This document shows, one piece after another, positions 18,011 to 25,964 of a DNA stretch of 64,000 nucleotides (positions within the stretch are counted from its first letter, which is position 1; each line of letters begins with the position of its first letter). Origin of the DNA: Algoriphagus aestuarii. Lineage in GTDB: Bacteria > Bacteroidota > Bacteroidia > Cytophagales > Cyclobacteriaceae. Both the position numbers and the translations under genes were made by a program. Where the stretch lies: assembly GCA_017051695.1 (NCBI GenBank), contig JAFIDK010000001.1, positions 1,019,534-1,083,533 on the forward strand. The letters run 5' to 3'. The notes under the pieces were generated by a model. That model did not search any database. It worked only from the letters and a program-made list of their open reading frames with translations, and was not told the DNA's origin.

Positions 18011-19533
18011 TACGTCAACAAGATTTCTCCAGTCATGTCCTGAGGAATATCGATTCCAATTAATTTCAAAATTGTCGGTGCCAAATCGCCCAGTTTGCCA
18101 TCCTTCACATGCAGTTGGTCTTTGTTGTCCACCATGATAAAAGGTACCAAATTGGTGGTATGTGCGGTATTTGGTGTGCCATCTTCATTGATCATCATGT
18201 CACTGTTGCCATGATCAGCGATGACAATCGTCGTGTAACCGTTTTCCAAGGCGGTGGAGATCACGCTTTCTGCACATTTGTCCACTGCTTCACAGGCCTT
18301 CACCGCTGCATCAAAAACGCCAGTATGGCCTACCATATCCGCATTTGCAAAGTTGAGACAGATAAAATCAGCACTGTTTTTCTTTAATTCCGGATTGATT
18401 TTAGCGGCAATTTCAAATGCACTCATTTCAGGTTGCAGATCGTAAGTTGCTACTTTTGGTGAAGGGCAAAGCAACCTGCTTTCTCCCTCAAACACATCTT
18501 CCCTACCTCCGGAAAAGAAGAAGGTAACATGTGGATATTTCTCGGTTTCCGCAATTCGGATTTGTTTTTTGCCAGCATCTGCCAATACTTCACCCAAGGT
18601 ATTGTTCAGGTTGTCCTTGTCAAACAAGACTTTTACTCCGTTGAATGTATTGTCATAATTAGTGAATGTGATGTAATCTACATTCAGCTTTTTCATGTTG
18701 AAATCTTCAAAATCCTTTTGGGTAAGTGCTTGGGAAATCTCCCTTCCTCGGTCTGTTCTGAAATTGAAGCAAATCACCAAATCGCCTTCTTCTATTTTGG
18801 CTAATGGTTTGTTATCTGATCCAACATGGATGATAGGACGGATAAACTCGTCAGTCACTCCGTTTTCATAGGATTTTCGCATGGCTGCGAGAATGTCTTT
18901 GGACTTTTCTCCCTCTCCTTTGACCATGGCATCATAAGCGAGTTTCACTCTTTCCCAACGGTTATCACGATCCATGGCATAATATCTACCCACTACGGAA
19001 GCTACCTGTCCAGCAGAATGAGTCAGATGATCCTGCAAGTCCTGAAGATAACCAATTCCTCCTTTGGGGTCAGTATCTCTTCCATCGGTGAATGCATGGA
19101 TAAATACGTCCTCTAATCCATTGGCTTTGGCAGCATCACATAGACCTTTCAGGTGATTGATATGGGCATGGACTCCTCCATCAGACAGCAATCCCATAAA
19201 ATGTGCTTTTTTCTTTGCCGCTTTCGCTTTGGCAAATGCCTCCACCAATACTGGATGCTGATTCAGCTCTCCATTTTCTACTGCAAGATTGATTTTTACA
19301 AGATCCTGGTAGACTACTCTGCCGGCACCGATATTCATGTGTCCAACTTCAGAGTTGCCCATTTGTCCTTCTGGTAATCCTACTGCCAATCCTGAAGCTT
19401 CCAGCTTGGCATGCGGATATTTTAAATAGAGGCTATCGACAAAAGGGGTATTCGCTTTGTCTATTGCAGAAACGGAAGGGTTGGTGGCTATTCCCCAGCC
19501 ATCCAAAATCATTAAAAGTACTTTTTTGTCCAT
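18010..19533 (-). CDS. gpmI: 2,3-bisphosphoglycerate-independent phosphoglycerate mutase
   Basis: A 507-residue, manganese-dependent glycolytic enzyme interconverting 3- and 2-phosphoglycerate. Alkaline-phosphatase-superfamily metal sites are intact: ILDGWG at the N-terminus, the phosphoserine loop GNSEVGHMNIGAGR (Ser near 61), FANADMVGHTG, and IADHGNSD. Full family length. A perfect -7 box sits only four bases before the ATG, predicting a leaderless or nearly leaderless message. It is followed by an overlapping lipoprotein gene. Confidence 0.97.
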   Translation of the reverse strand: MDKKVLLMILDGWGIATNPSVSAIDKANTPFVDSLYLKYPHAKLEASGLAVGLPEGQMGNSEVGHMNIGAGRVVYQDLVKINLAVENGELNQHPVLVEAFAKAKAAKKKAHFMGLLSDGGVHAHINHLKGLCDAAKANGLEDVFIHAFTDGRDTDPKGGIGYLQDLQDHLTHSAGQVASVVGRYYAMDRDNRWERVKLAYDAMVKGEGEKSKDILAAMRKSYENGVTDEFIRPIIHVGSDNKPLAKIEEGDLVICFNFRTDRGREISQALTQKDFEDFNMKKLNVDYITFTNYDNTFNGVKVLFDKDNLNNTLGEVLADAGKKQIRIAETEKYPHVTFFFSGGREDVFEGESRLLCPSPKVATYDLQPEMSAFEIAAKINPELKKNSADFICLNFANADMVGHTGVFDAAVKACEAVDKCAESVISTALENGYTTIVIADHGNSDMMINEDGTPNTAHTTNLVPFIMVDNKDQLHVKDGKLGDLAPTILKLIGIDIPQDMTGEILLT

Positions 19534-19537
19534 GGAG

Positions 19538-19545
19538 CAAATATA
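19538..19545 (-). promoter_or_regulatory. Bacteroidota-type -7 box directly upstream of gpmI
   Basis: On the minus strand TATATTTG matches TAnnTTTG exactly and is followed by CTCC and the ATG. A TTTTG lies about 24 bases further upstream, slightly beyond the usual spacing. Transcription would start at or next to the start codon. Confidence 0.55.
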
Positions 19546-19668
19546 TTAATTTTAGACCCAATCGCGATTCAAAATCGAATCCTGACAGGATTTGTCTTTC
19601 CACTTATTCAAACCGATTACGCCCAAGAATAATTCTTTTTTTGGCTTAGTATTTGCCAAGATAGGTCG

Positions 19669-20064
19669 ATGGCGTTTTTGAACCTACTTCTTTCTTTGCT
19701 TTTACTGTTTCATAGTCCGATAAAGACTGAAGCAGGGGAGTTCACTATCGATTCGGTCATCGCCGCGATCGATACGAATTCTAGCAATGACTTGGCCAGA
19801 TTTTTTGAGTCCAGCATCTCCCTGAATATCAATGGGCAACAGGGAAGTTATTCTAAAAGCCAAGCTGAAATAGTCATTCGTGAATTTTTTAAAAAGAACC
19901 CCTCCCAGGGTTTTAGCATCGTCTATAGCAGCGAAACCAACCCCAATTTAAGCTCTTACATTGGAGATTATTTGAGTGGTCAGGGAACTTTCAAAGTTTT
20001 CATCAAGGTTTCTCAACAGGAATCAAATTTGAAAATCTATAGCCTCGAATTTGTAAAAGGTTAA
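19669..20064 (+). CDS. DUF4783-like exported protein
   Basis: A 131-residue protein with an N-terminal hydrophobic signal (residues about 3-16, likely cleavage near TEA-GE). The mature domain is NTF2-like in appearance: VIAAIDTNSSNDLARFF, then IVIREFFKKNPSQGF and paired strands ending in IYSLEFVKG. This agrees with DUF4783, which is common in Bacteroidota and lacks a known function. It is 54 bases upstream of nadC. Confidence 0.75.
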   Translation: MAFLNLLLSLLLLFHSPIKTEAGEFTIDSVIAAIDTNSSNDLARFFESSISLNINGQQGSYSKSQAEIVIREFFKKNPSQGFSIVYSSETNPNLSSYIGDYLSGQGTFKVFIKVSQQESNLKIYSLEFVKG

Positions 20065-20106
20065 ATCATTTTCAAAAAAATTTATCTCCCAGCTTTTCAT
20101 TTTGCC

Positions 20107-20114
20107 TAATTTTA
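20107..20114 (+). promoter_or_regulatory. Possible -7 box directly upstream of nadC
   Basis: TAATTTTA matches TAnnTTTG at seven of eight positions and is followed by four bases and the nadC ATG. No good -33 element is seen. Confidence 0.3.
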
Positions 20115-20118
20115 ACGC

Positions 20119-20976
20119 ATGAAACCAGCGTACTTGACGGAGGATGCCGTCCAAAATTTTATCCGATCTGCATTTCAGGAAGACATAGGACCAGGGGATT
20201 ATTCCTCTTTAGCGGCTATCCCTGCAGGAAAAAAAGGACAGGCTAAACTGCTGATCAAAGGTGATGGCATCATCGCAGGAATAGAATTAGCGCAAAAAAT
20301 CTTCTCCATGTATGATTCCAGTCTGGAAGTGGAGCTATTAAAATCTGATGGCGATTCAGTCCAATTCGGGGAAATCGGATTGATCGTCAGAGGTTCCTCA
20401 GCTTCAATTTTATCCTCTGAGAGATTGGTTTTAAACTGCATGCAGCGGATGTCAGGCATCGCTAGCTTGACCAATAGGCTGACAGAAAAAATACTCCATA
20501 CCAAAGCCCGCTTGATGGACACGAGAAAGACCACTCCAAATTTTCGATTGATGGAAAAATGGGCGGTGCACATCGGAGGAGGTATCAATCACCGCTTTGC
20601 CCTGTATGACATGGTGATGCTAAAAGATAATCATGTGGATTTTGCCGGAGGCATTACAGCAGCAATCTCGCAGACCAAATCCTACCTAAAAGCAAATAAT
20701 CTTGATTTAAAAATCGAGGTGGAAACACGGACTTTAGAAGAAGTGGCAGAAGTAATCGAGGTAGGCGGGATAGATTTTATCATGTTGGATAACATGGATT
20801 ATCCTACGATGAGAAAAGCTGTGGAAATGGTAGGAAATAAATTCCAAACCGAGGCTTCCGGAGGGATCACTGAAGAAACACTGGTGGATGTAGCAGAATG
20901 CGGGGTTGATTTTATCTCCATGGGAGCATTGACCCATTCGGTGCAAAGCATGGATATTAGCTTGAAAGCTTTCTAA
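20119..20976 (+). CDS. nadC: Nicotinate-nucleotide diphosphorylase (carboxylating)
   Basis: A 285-residue quinolinate phosphoribosyltransferase making nicotinate mononucleotide from quinolinate and PRPP in de novo NAD synthesis. Family motifs are clear: EDIGPGDYSS, LNCMQRMSGIASLT, DTRKTTPNFRLMEKWAV, GGGINHRF, LKDNH, IEVETRTLEE, IMLDNMD and EASGGI. Length is normal. No nadA/nadB is in the window. Confidence 0.97.
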   Translation: MKPAYLTEDAVQNFIRSAFQEDIGPGDYSSLAAIPAGKKGQAKLLIKGDGIIAGIELAQKIFSMYDSSLEVELLKSDGDSVQFGEIGLIVRGSSASILSSERLVLNCMQRMSGIASLTNRLTEKILHTKARLMDTRKTTPNFRLMEKWAVHIGGGINHRFALYDMVMLKDNHVDFAGGITAAISQTKSYLKANNLDLKIEVETRTLEEVAEVIEVGGIDFIMLDNMDYPTMRKAVEMVGNKFQTEASGGITEETLVDVAECGVDFISMGALTHSVQSMDISLKAF

Positions 20977-21048
20977 ATTCTTGCCTTATTGGCTATTTTA
21001 TAACATTTGGCCTGATTTCTGGATTAACAATAGGAAACAAAATCAAAT

Positions 21049-21453
21049 ATGAAATATATACTCTATCTAGTAGCGCTCCTTTTTGTAGTTTCCTGCAGCT
21101 CGAAAACATTTCCTGATTCTAAGTGGGATGATAAACAATGGACGGTAGTGGAGGTGAGAGGTATCCCAATTCAGACTTCAGGGTCAGTCCAGGACGCACA
21201 TGTGATTTTCGATTCGAGAGATCAGGATATTACAGGTTTTGGTGGCTGCAACAGGATTTTTGGTCCCTACGAAATAGGAAAGAAAAATACGTTGAAATTT
21301 GGCGAAATCGGAGCTACAAGAATGGCCTGTCAGAATACCGCTTTCGAAAACAAGTTTATAGAAACCTTGGCTTCTGTCAGATATTACCAGCAGACAGGCG
21401 GGCAATTGCTGCTAAAAGACGGCGATAAAAAGGTGATTCTTAAGCTTCAATAA
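21049..21453 (+). CDS. META-domain lipoprotein (HslJ-like)
   Basis: A 134-residue lipoprotein with lipobox VVSC (Cys about residue 16). The META fold is indicated by W-x-V-V-E near the start, then FGGCNRIFGPYE and GATRMACQN, as in HslJ-type proteins linked to heat shock or antibiotic tolerance in other bacteria. The two conserved cysteines are in GGCN and MACQN. Its stop is one base from the convergent corA stop. Confidence 0.88.
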   Translation: MKYILYLVALLFVVSCSSKTFPDSKWDDKQWTVVEVRGIPIQTSGSVQDAHVIFDSRDQDITGFGGCNRIFGPYEIGKKNTLKFGEIGATRMACQNTAFENKFIETLASVRYYQQTGGQLLLKDGDKKVILKLQ

Positions 21454-21454
21454 G

Positions 21455-22567
21455 CTATAACCAATTTTTCTTGCGGAAAAAATACAGCATTCCGAGGACG
21501 GCAATTCCCATTCCCCCTATCACATAGAAATACCCGTATTTCCAGTGCAATTCAGGCATATTGTCAAAATTCATCCCATAAACACCTGCGACAAAACTTA
21601 GCGGAATAAAGATGGTGGAGATGATGGTGAGTACCTTCATGATATTATTCATGCGGTTGGACAGGCTATTCATATACAGGTCCAAAACCCCAGATGACAT
21701 ATCCCGAAAAACCTCCATCGTCTCGATCACTTGGATGGTGTTTTCATACAAATCCCGGATAAAAGGTCTTGTCTCAGGACTGATTTTGTCATCTGCATAT
21801 TTGTCAAAAGAGCCGATAACTTCCCGTAATGGATAAACAGTTCTTCTCAAATCCATCATTTCCCTGCGTTGTACATAGAGCGCATTGAGTGTTTCATTTC
21901 CTGGGGAGAACATCGCCTGGGACTCTAGGCTTTCGATACGTTCCCCGATATTTTCCATCACGATGAAATAATTATCCACGACTGCATCTAAGAGTGCATA
22001 GAGCAAATAATCTGCTTTTCTCTGTCGAATGGCCCGTTTGGGATCTGCGAGCCTGCTCCTTACAAAGTCAAAGACATCACCTTTTTTCTCCTGAAAAGTC
22101 AATATGATCCCGTCTTTTAGTACAAAACTGATTTGCTCATCGTCTATGGGAGATTCGGGCGTAGGACATTGGATCATCTTCATGGCTGCAAAAATGTAAT
22201 CCTCAAAAGCCTCCATCTTCGGACGCTGATCGGTATTGATGATGTCTTCCAAAGTCAATTTATGGATCCCGAAAAGTAAACCGATTTTCTCCAGTAGTAC
22301 CACATCGTGAAGACCTATGATATCTATCCAGAGGACTTTTTTCTTCAGTTTGAGATGTTCTTCTAACTGGTCGAGTTGGATGGTTTCTTCATAGAGCTCA
22401 TTTTCATCATAAGTGATGATATTGATCAGTACTTTTTCCAATTTTTGATCCCCTGTGAAGACCAAGGCACCGGGAGGTAAACCAATTTTATGAGTGATCT
22501 TTTTCTTCTTCTTTTTGGTTTTGAAAAGCTTCTGAACTGACTTTAAATTGGGTGCTTGAGGGCTCAT
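21455..22567 (-). CDS. corA: CorA-type magnesium/cobalt transporter
   Basis: A 370-residue divalent-cation channel. A long cytoplasmic N-terminal domain and stalk helix are followed by two C-terminal transmembrane helices with the signature YGMNF (FVAGVYGMNFDNMPE) and a basic tail (FRKKNW). The N-terminus has a Lys-rich stretch (KTKKKKKKI). It lies 17 bases downstream of queG on the same strand and probably shares its transcript. Confidence 0.95.
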   Translation of the reverse strand: MSPQAPNLKSVQKLFKTKKKKKKITHKIGLPPGALVFTGDQKLEKVLINIITYDENELYEETIQLDQLEEHLKLKKKVLWIDIIGLHDVVLLEKIGLLFGIHKLTLEDIINTDQRPKMEAFEDYIFAAMKMIQCPTPESPIDDEQISFVLKDGIILTFQEKKGDVFDFVRSRLADPKRAIRQRKADYLLYALLDAVVDNYFIVMENIGERIESLESQAMFSPGNETLNALYVQRREMMDLRRTVYPLREVIGSFDKYADDKISPETRPFIRDLYENTIQVIETMEVFRDMSSGVLDLYMNSLSNRMNNIMKVLTIISTIFIPLSFVAGVYGMNFDNMPELHWKYGYFYVIGGMGIAVLGMLYFFRKKNWL

Positions 22568-22584
22568 AAGAATTTCGGATCTGG

Positions 22585-23520
22585 TTATTTCGTACTTAGA
22601 AAGTCGACATTTCTTTTTAGTCCAGCAAGTTTAGTGCGCTTTACGGCTGATTTTTTAAAAACCTTTCGAAAAGTTTCTTCTGTGATCTCCTGCCAGTCCC
22701 GATTGGTAAATTCTGCCAGCTCCGGAGGAGGTTTGAATTTTGCTTCTTGGTGAGGTTTTGAAAAGCGGTTCCAAGGACACACATCCTGACAGATATCACA
22801 GCCAAATGCCCAGTTTTCCATCTTTCCTTTGAACTCCGTGGGGATGGCATCTTTCAGTTCAATCGTCAGATAAGAAATACATCGGGAACCATCAATCACT
22901 CCATTATCCACAATGGCATCCGTGGGACAAGCATCAATGCATGCAGTGCAGGTTCCACAGTAATCCTTTGCCAAAGGATTATCCGGTGTCACTTCCAGAT
23001 CGATGATTAATTCCGCGAGGAAGAAAAAGCTTCCCATTTCCCGATTGAGCAGCAAACTGTTTTTCCCCAGCCAACCCAAACCGGCTTTTTGGGCCCATTG
23101 ACGCTCCATGACTGGTGCTGAATCTACAAAGCCACGACCGTCGATTTCTCCTATTTCCTCACGGAGGATTTCCAGAAATTCATTGAGTTTTTCCCGGATG
23201 ACTAAATGATAATCTTCCCCGTAAGCGTACTTGGCGACTTTGATGGAATCTGGTGACTCGGGAAGTTTCTGTTCAGGGTAATAATTGTAAATCAAGGAAA
23301 CCACCGTTTTGGCACCTTCTACGAGTTTGGTGGGATCCAATCGCTTGTCAAAGTGATTGGCCAGATAACCCATTTGCCCGTTGTAATTCCGGTTCAGCCA
23401 CTCTTCCAATTTAGGAGCTTCCTCTTCCAAAAACCCCGCTTTTGCTATCCCACAAAAGTCAAAACCCAGTCGTTTAGCGGTGGATTTGATCAGGGAGGCG
23501 TTTTTATCGGCGGGAGTCAT
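22585..23520 (-). CDS. queG: Epoxyqueuosine reductase
   Basis: A 311-residue cobalamin- and Fe-S-dependent enzyme catalysing the last step of queuosine tRNA modification. The two 4Fe-4S motifs are [12 protein letters not shown] and [13 protein letters not shown]. The start at 23520 gives MTPADKNA and is supported by the second, truncated copy of the same 5' region at 24315-24418, which aligns from that codon. A TATCTTTA -7-like box sits four bases before the ATG. Family members run 310-380 residues; this is a short version without the C-terminal HEAT-like extension. Confidence 0.95.
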   Translation of the reverse strand: MTPADKNASLIKSTAKRLGFDFCGIAKAGFLEEEAPKLEEWLNRNYNGQMGYLANHFDKRLDPTKLVEGAKTVVSLIYNYYPEQKLPESPDSIKVAKYAYGEDYHLVIREKLNEFLEILREEIGEIDGRGFVDSAPVMERQWAQKAGLGWLGKNSLLLNREMGSFFFLAELIIDLEVTPDNPLAKDYCGTCTACIDACPTDAIVDNGVIDGSRCISYLTIELKDAIPTEFKGKMENWAFGCDICQDVCPWNRFSKPHQEAKFKPPPELAEFTNRDWQEITEETFRKVFKKSAVKRTKLAGLKRNVDFLSTK

Positions 23521-23524
23521 CGGG

Positions 23525-23532
23525 TAAAGATA
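23525..23532 (-). promoter_or_regulatory. -7-like box at the queG start
   Basis: On the minus strand TATCTTTA (one mismatch to TAnnTTTG), then CCCG and the ATG. The same box in the same position is kept in the truncated queG copy (24423-24430), and the duplicated segment ends exactly at it. Confidence 0.4.
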
Positions 23533-23665
23533 CAACTCTTCTTTTTTTAGTAAGCTCTGTAATCTGGAAGGAACTTATGTCTTGGAATTTGATTTTAATT
23601 AGAAAACCAATTAATTGAAGAAAATTTTAATTAATCAACTATTTCTATTTTATGAAAAACAATTT

Positions 23666-24313
23666 ATGCCACGTAAAATTCAATTATTGGAACGCTACTT
23701 TGTGATTAGCCATCGAGCCATTCTAATATTTAGTGTTTTTTCTTTAGTTGGATGCTCTTCTATAAAAAATGAAGATCAAGAAATTAAAGAGTTACTTACT
23801 AAAGTTCTTGCGAAAAAAATTTCCATAAGCGAATCTGTGAAAGTATCTATGAAAGCGGATGCGGAGTGGGTCCAAAATCCCCTCTTAAAACCATGTAATC
23901 TTGAGTCATTTTCAAAGCTTAGGAGTATAATTAATATTGATGGAAAATCTTTAGAGAGTATTCTTAATGAAGAAGATTTAAAAAAGATATGTGAAGAGTC
24001 GGAAGAGGATTTTATCTTTTCTAATAAAATGGTTCCTCAATCGGTTAAACTTGTAGAACAGAACTATTTGGATTCTCTGTTTTCTGCATATATCCGATCT
24101 TTAAAGGACCAAACAGTTGCCTCTCAACAATTTGAGAATTTAAATGCCAATGCATATATCCGTTTTTCAAAGCCTATATTTTTACAAAAGGGTAAATATG
24201 CCTTTATATGTTATTCAAATCACTCTTCTGAAAGTTCCTCAAGCTTACTTTTTTACGAGAGAGTCAATAAGGAATGGGAATTAATTCTTTCTTACCCTTT
24301 ATTAATATCCTAG
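23666..24313 (+). CDS. Unrecognised putative lipoprotein in an A/T-rich insert
   Basis: A 215-residue protein from the ATG at 23666; an in-frame TTG at 23615 would add 17 residues and is less likely. A basic n-region is followed by a hydrophobic stretch and lipobox LVGC (Cys30), so it is a probable lipoprotein. The mature part is Glu/Lys/Ser-rich with no recognised domain. The gene is visibly more A/T-rich than its neighbours and lies between queG and a truncated queG copy, which points to horizontal acquisition. Confidence 0.65.
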   Translation: MPRKIQLLERYFVISHRAILIFSVFSLVGCSSIKNEDQEIKELLTKVLAKKISISESVKVSMKADAEWVQNPLLKPCNLESFSKLRSIINIDGKSLESILNEEDLKKICEESEEDFIFSNKMVPQSVKLVEQNYLDSLFSAYIRSLKDQTVASQQFENLNANAYIRFSKPIFLQKGKYAFICYSNHSSESSSSLLFYERVNKEWELILSYPLLIS

Positions 24314-24314
24314 T

Positions 24315-24418
24315 GCTTCCTCTTCCAAAAATCCCGCTTTTGCTATCCCACAATAGTCAAAGCCTAGCCGCTTGGCGGTGGATTTGATAGTGGAGGAATT
24401 TTTTTCGGCGGGAGTCAT
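24315..24418 (-). pseudogene. Truncated second copy of the queG 5' end
   Basis: On the minus strand this reads as the first 34-35 codons of queG (MTPAEKNSS..., then [16 protein letters not shown]), then stops matching. Together with the bases up to 24430 it aligns without gaps to 23417-23532, with 15 differences in 116 bases. In the coding part only five residue changes occur, all but one conservative. It is too short to be functional. The divergence looks like an allele from a related strain, not a recent tandem duplicate. Confidence 0.85.
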
Positions 24419-24422
24419 GGAG

Positions 24423-24430
24423 TAAAGATA
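24423..24430 (-). promoter_or_regulatory. -7-like box of the truncated queG copy
   Basis: TATCTTTA on the minus strand, four bases before the ATG of the truncated copy. It matches the box at intact queG. No productive gene is downstream of it. Confidence 0.3.
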
Positions 24431-24568
24431 AGGGGTAATATTTCTTAAGGTACTGTGAAAAATCCCATTTAAACTTTGATAGAAATAGCGAAATCATTAA
24501 ACTAAGAAATTATTATTTTAAATTTTAAAACTGCTTCAAAGGCGCTTATTATTTTCAAAAGAAGATCA

Positions 24569-25060
24569 ATGCTAAGAGTATTATTCTTAATCCCACTTTT
24601 AAGTCTATTTCATTTCGTGCCCCTTTTTGCGCAAAGTAGTTCTGAAGTGAACTTGGGAAATGTACTTCAAAGAGAATTAAGAGCGCATCCAGGTAGTTCA
24701 ATCGGGATTCCAGAGAATAAATATGCAGGTTGGTATGTGTCTATAGAGGTAAAAGAAAATCGGATCCATTCAATTGATTTTTCTGAAAACACCTTCGAGA
24801 GGGTAGTTCAGAGTAATGAGCGCTTAACTCCTGAAAAACTAATGGAATTATGTGAAGAAAAAGGAATTAAATCTTTTGATAATGGCATTCATATTTTTCC
24901 GGTTTTATCAGAATTTATTTCCCGAAAAGGGCGAGAACTCCATGATAATCTTGAAGTAGAATTAGGAAAAATTTATCCATTAGTCTCAGAAGAAGTTGAT
25001 TACAATATTTGGCAGCCATTGGTAACTAAATTATATCCTCCTTCTCACTCGGAATGGTAA
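24569..25060 (+). CDS. Exported protein of unknown function
   Basis: A 163-residue protein with a signal peptide (cleavage near LFA-QS, residue 22). The mature region shows no family motif; it contains RELRAHPGSSIGIPENKY and ends in Pro/Trp-rich sequence. It is A/T-rich and 20 bases upstream of another small exported protein, so the two are probably co-transcribed. The 24431-24568 stretch before it is A/T-rich and empty. Confidence 0.65.
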   Translation: MLRVLFLIPLLSLFHFVPLFAQSSSEVNLGNVLQRELRAHPGSSIGIPENKYAGWYVSIEVKENRIHSIDFSENTFERVVQSNERLTPEKLMELCEEKGIKSFDNGIHIFPVLSEFISRKGRELHDNLEVELGKIYPLVSEEVDYNIWQPLVTKLYPPSHSEW

Positions 25061-25080
25061 CTGTAAAATTTAAGAGATAA

Positions 25081-25542
25081 ATGCCCGTTTTTCTTCTTAT
25101 CCTATTTCTGGCAATCGATTCATTTGGCTTTAATCAAAGTGTTGAATATAAAATCGAACTATCAAAAGACCAGAAATGGTATTTAATCGAATCTGTTCAA
25201 AACCAGGAGTTTGAAGAAAATGACTATCAAGTACCGGAAGGTTGCGTTACTTCTGTAATTGATAACCATGCAAATTTTAAGAGACAGTTTGCTCACTTTT
25301 TCACCAATGAGGAACTTCAGATTTTTCAAAAAATAAATTTGATTGGGAAAATGACATTTAATGACAATGGTCAAGTTGAGCAAATAAAGTTTATGACTAA
25401 ATCCGAACCTACACCCTATTTGCAATATTTTCAGAGAATAGAGAAGTTATATAGAGCAAATGTGGATCTCAATGATACTCCTTGCAAAACCACGGAAGGA
25501 AAAGTGTTTTCTTTACACGGCCCTCTGTACATTAAGAATTAG
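25081..25542 (+). CDS. Exported protein of unknown function, partner of the gene before it
   Basis: A 153-residue protein with an N-terminal hydrophobic stretch (residues about 3-17) that looks like a signal peptide. Two cysteines (in VPEGCVTS and DTPCKTT) could form a disulfide. No family is recognised. It follows the previous exported protein by 20 bases and converges on a small membrane-protein gene. Base composition resembles the A/T-rich patch. Confidence 0.62.
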   Translation: MPVFLLILFLAIDSFGFNQSVEYKIELSKDQKWYLIESVQNQEFEENDYQVPEGCVTSVIDNHANFKRQFAHFFTNEELQIFQKINLIGKMTFNDNGQVEQIKFMTKSEPTPYLQYFQRIEKLYRANVDLNDTPCKTTEGKVFSLHGPLYIKN

Positions 25543-25552
25543 AAAGAATGGT

Positions 25553-25774
25553 CTAGGTAGATTTAATGTCATAATCCTGATACCATTGCTCCTCAAAAGT
25601 CTCTTTCACCTCCACTGGTGCACACAACACAGACCATACCATCCAGATAACCAAACCTGGCCCTGAAATAAACAATAACCAGATCAAAGGTAAAGCAACT
25701 TCCAATTGGATCAAGGTGACAAAAACTATTAAAATCCCCGTCACGATTCCCACTACTTGCAAATAGTTTTTCAT
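25553..25774 (-). CDS. Small two-helix membrane protein
   Basis: A 73-residue protein with two hydrophobic segments (about residues 5-25 and 28-50) and an acidic C-terminal tail (EVKETFEEQWYQDYD). The clear membrane topology supports a real gene. Function is unknown. The 25775-25964 region between it and the VWA gene has repeat-like words but no gene. Confidence 0.65.
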   Translation of the reverse strand: MKNYLQVVGIVTGILIVFVTLIQLEVALPLIWLLFISGPGLVIWMVWSVLCAPVEVKETFEEQWYQDYDIKST

Positions 25775-25930
25775 CTTTTTTGGGTTTTTATTCCATTTAT
25801 TAAACTACCAAACCCATCTGTTTGTTACTTATGCTGCCGGAGGGAATAAAATTCCACTAAATTGAATTTCAAGGCTTTCCGGCTTAGTTAATTTTGACAG
25901 GAGTCTCGTTGGTTACTTTAAAATCAAAGT

Positions 25931-25962
25931 CTTGTGTCTTGAATCTTGATACTTGAGTCTAA
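25931..25962. repeat. Low-complexity CTTGAATCTTGATACTTGAG word cluster
   Basis: Degenerate repetitions of CTTGnnTCTTGA just before the VWA gene start. Similar words occur at 63203-63237. Confidence 0.35.
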
Positions 25963-25964
25963 TT

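Larger units (their letters stand above)
23417..24430. repeat. Direct repeat pair (queG 5' ends) bracketing the lipoprotein gene
   Basis: The two 116-base units are 23417-23532 (inside intact queG) and 24315-24430. They are in the same orientation and about 87 percent identical by my base-by-base count. Everything between them, about 780 bases, is the putative insert. Confidence 0.85.

Noticed and set aside
23615-23665. TTG start for the lipoprotein gene at 23666
   Set aside because: It adds 17 residues ahead of a normal lipoprotein signal sequence, and an ATG is available at 23666.
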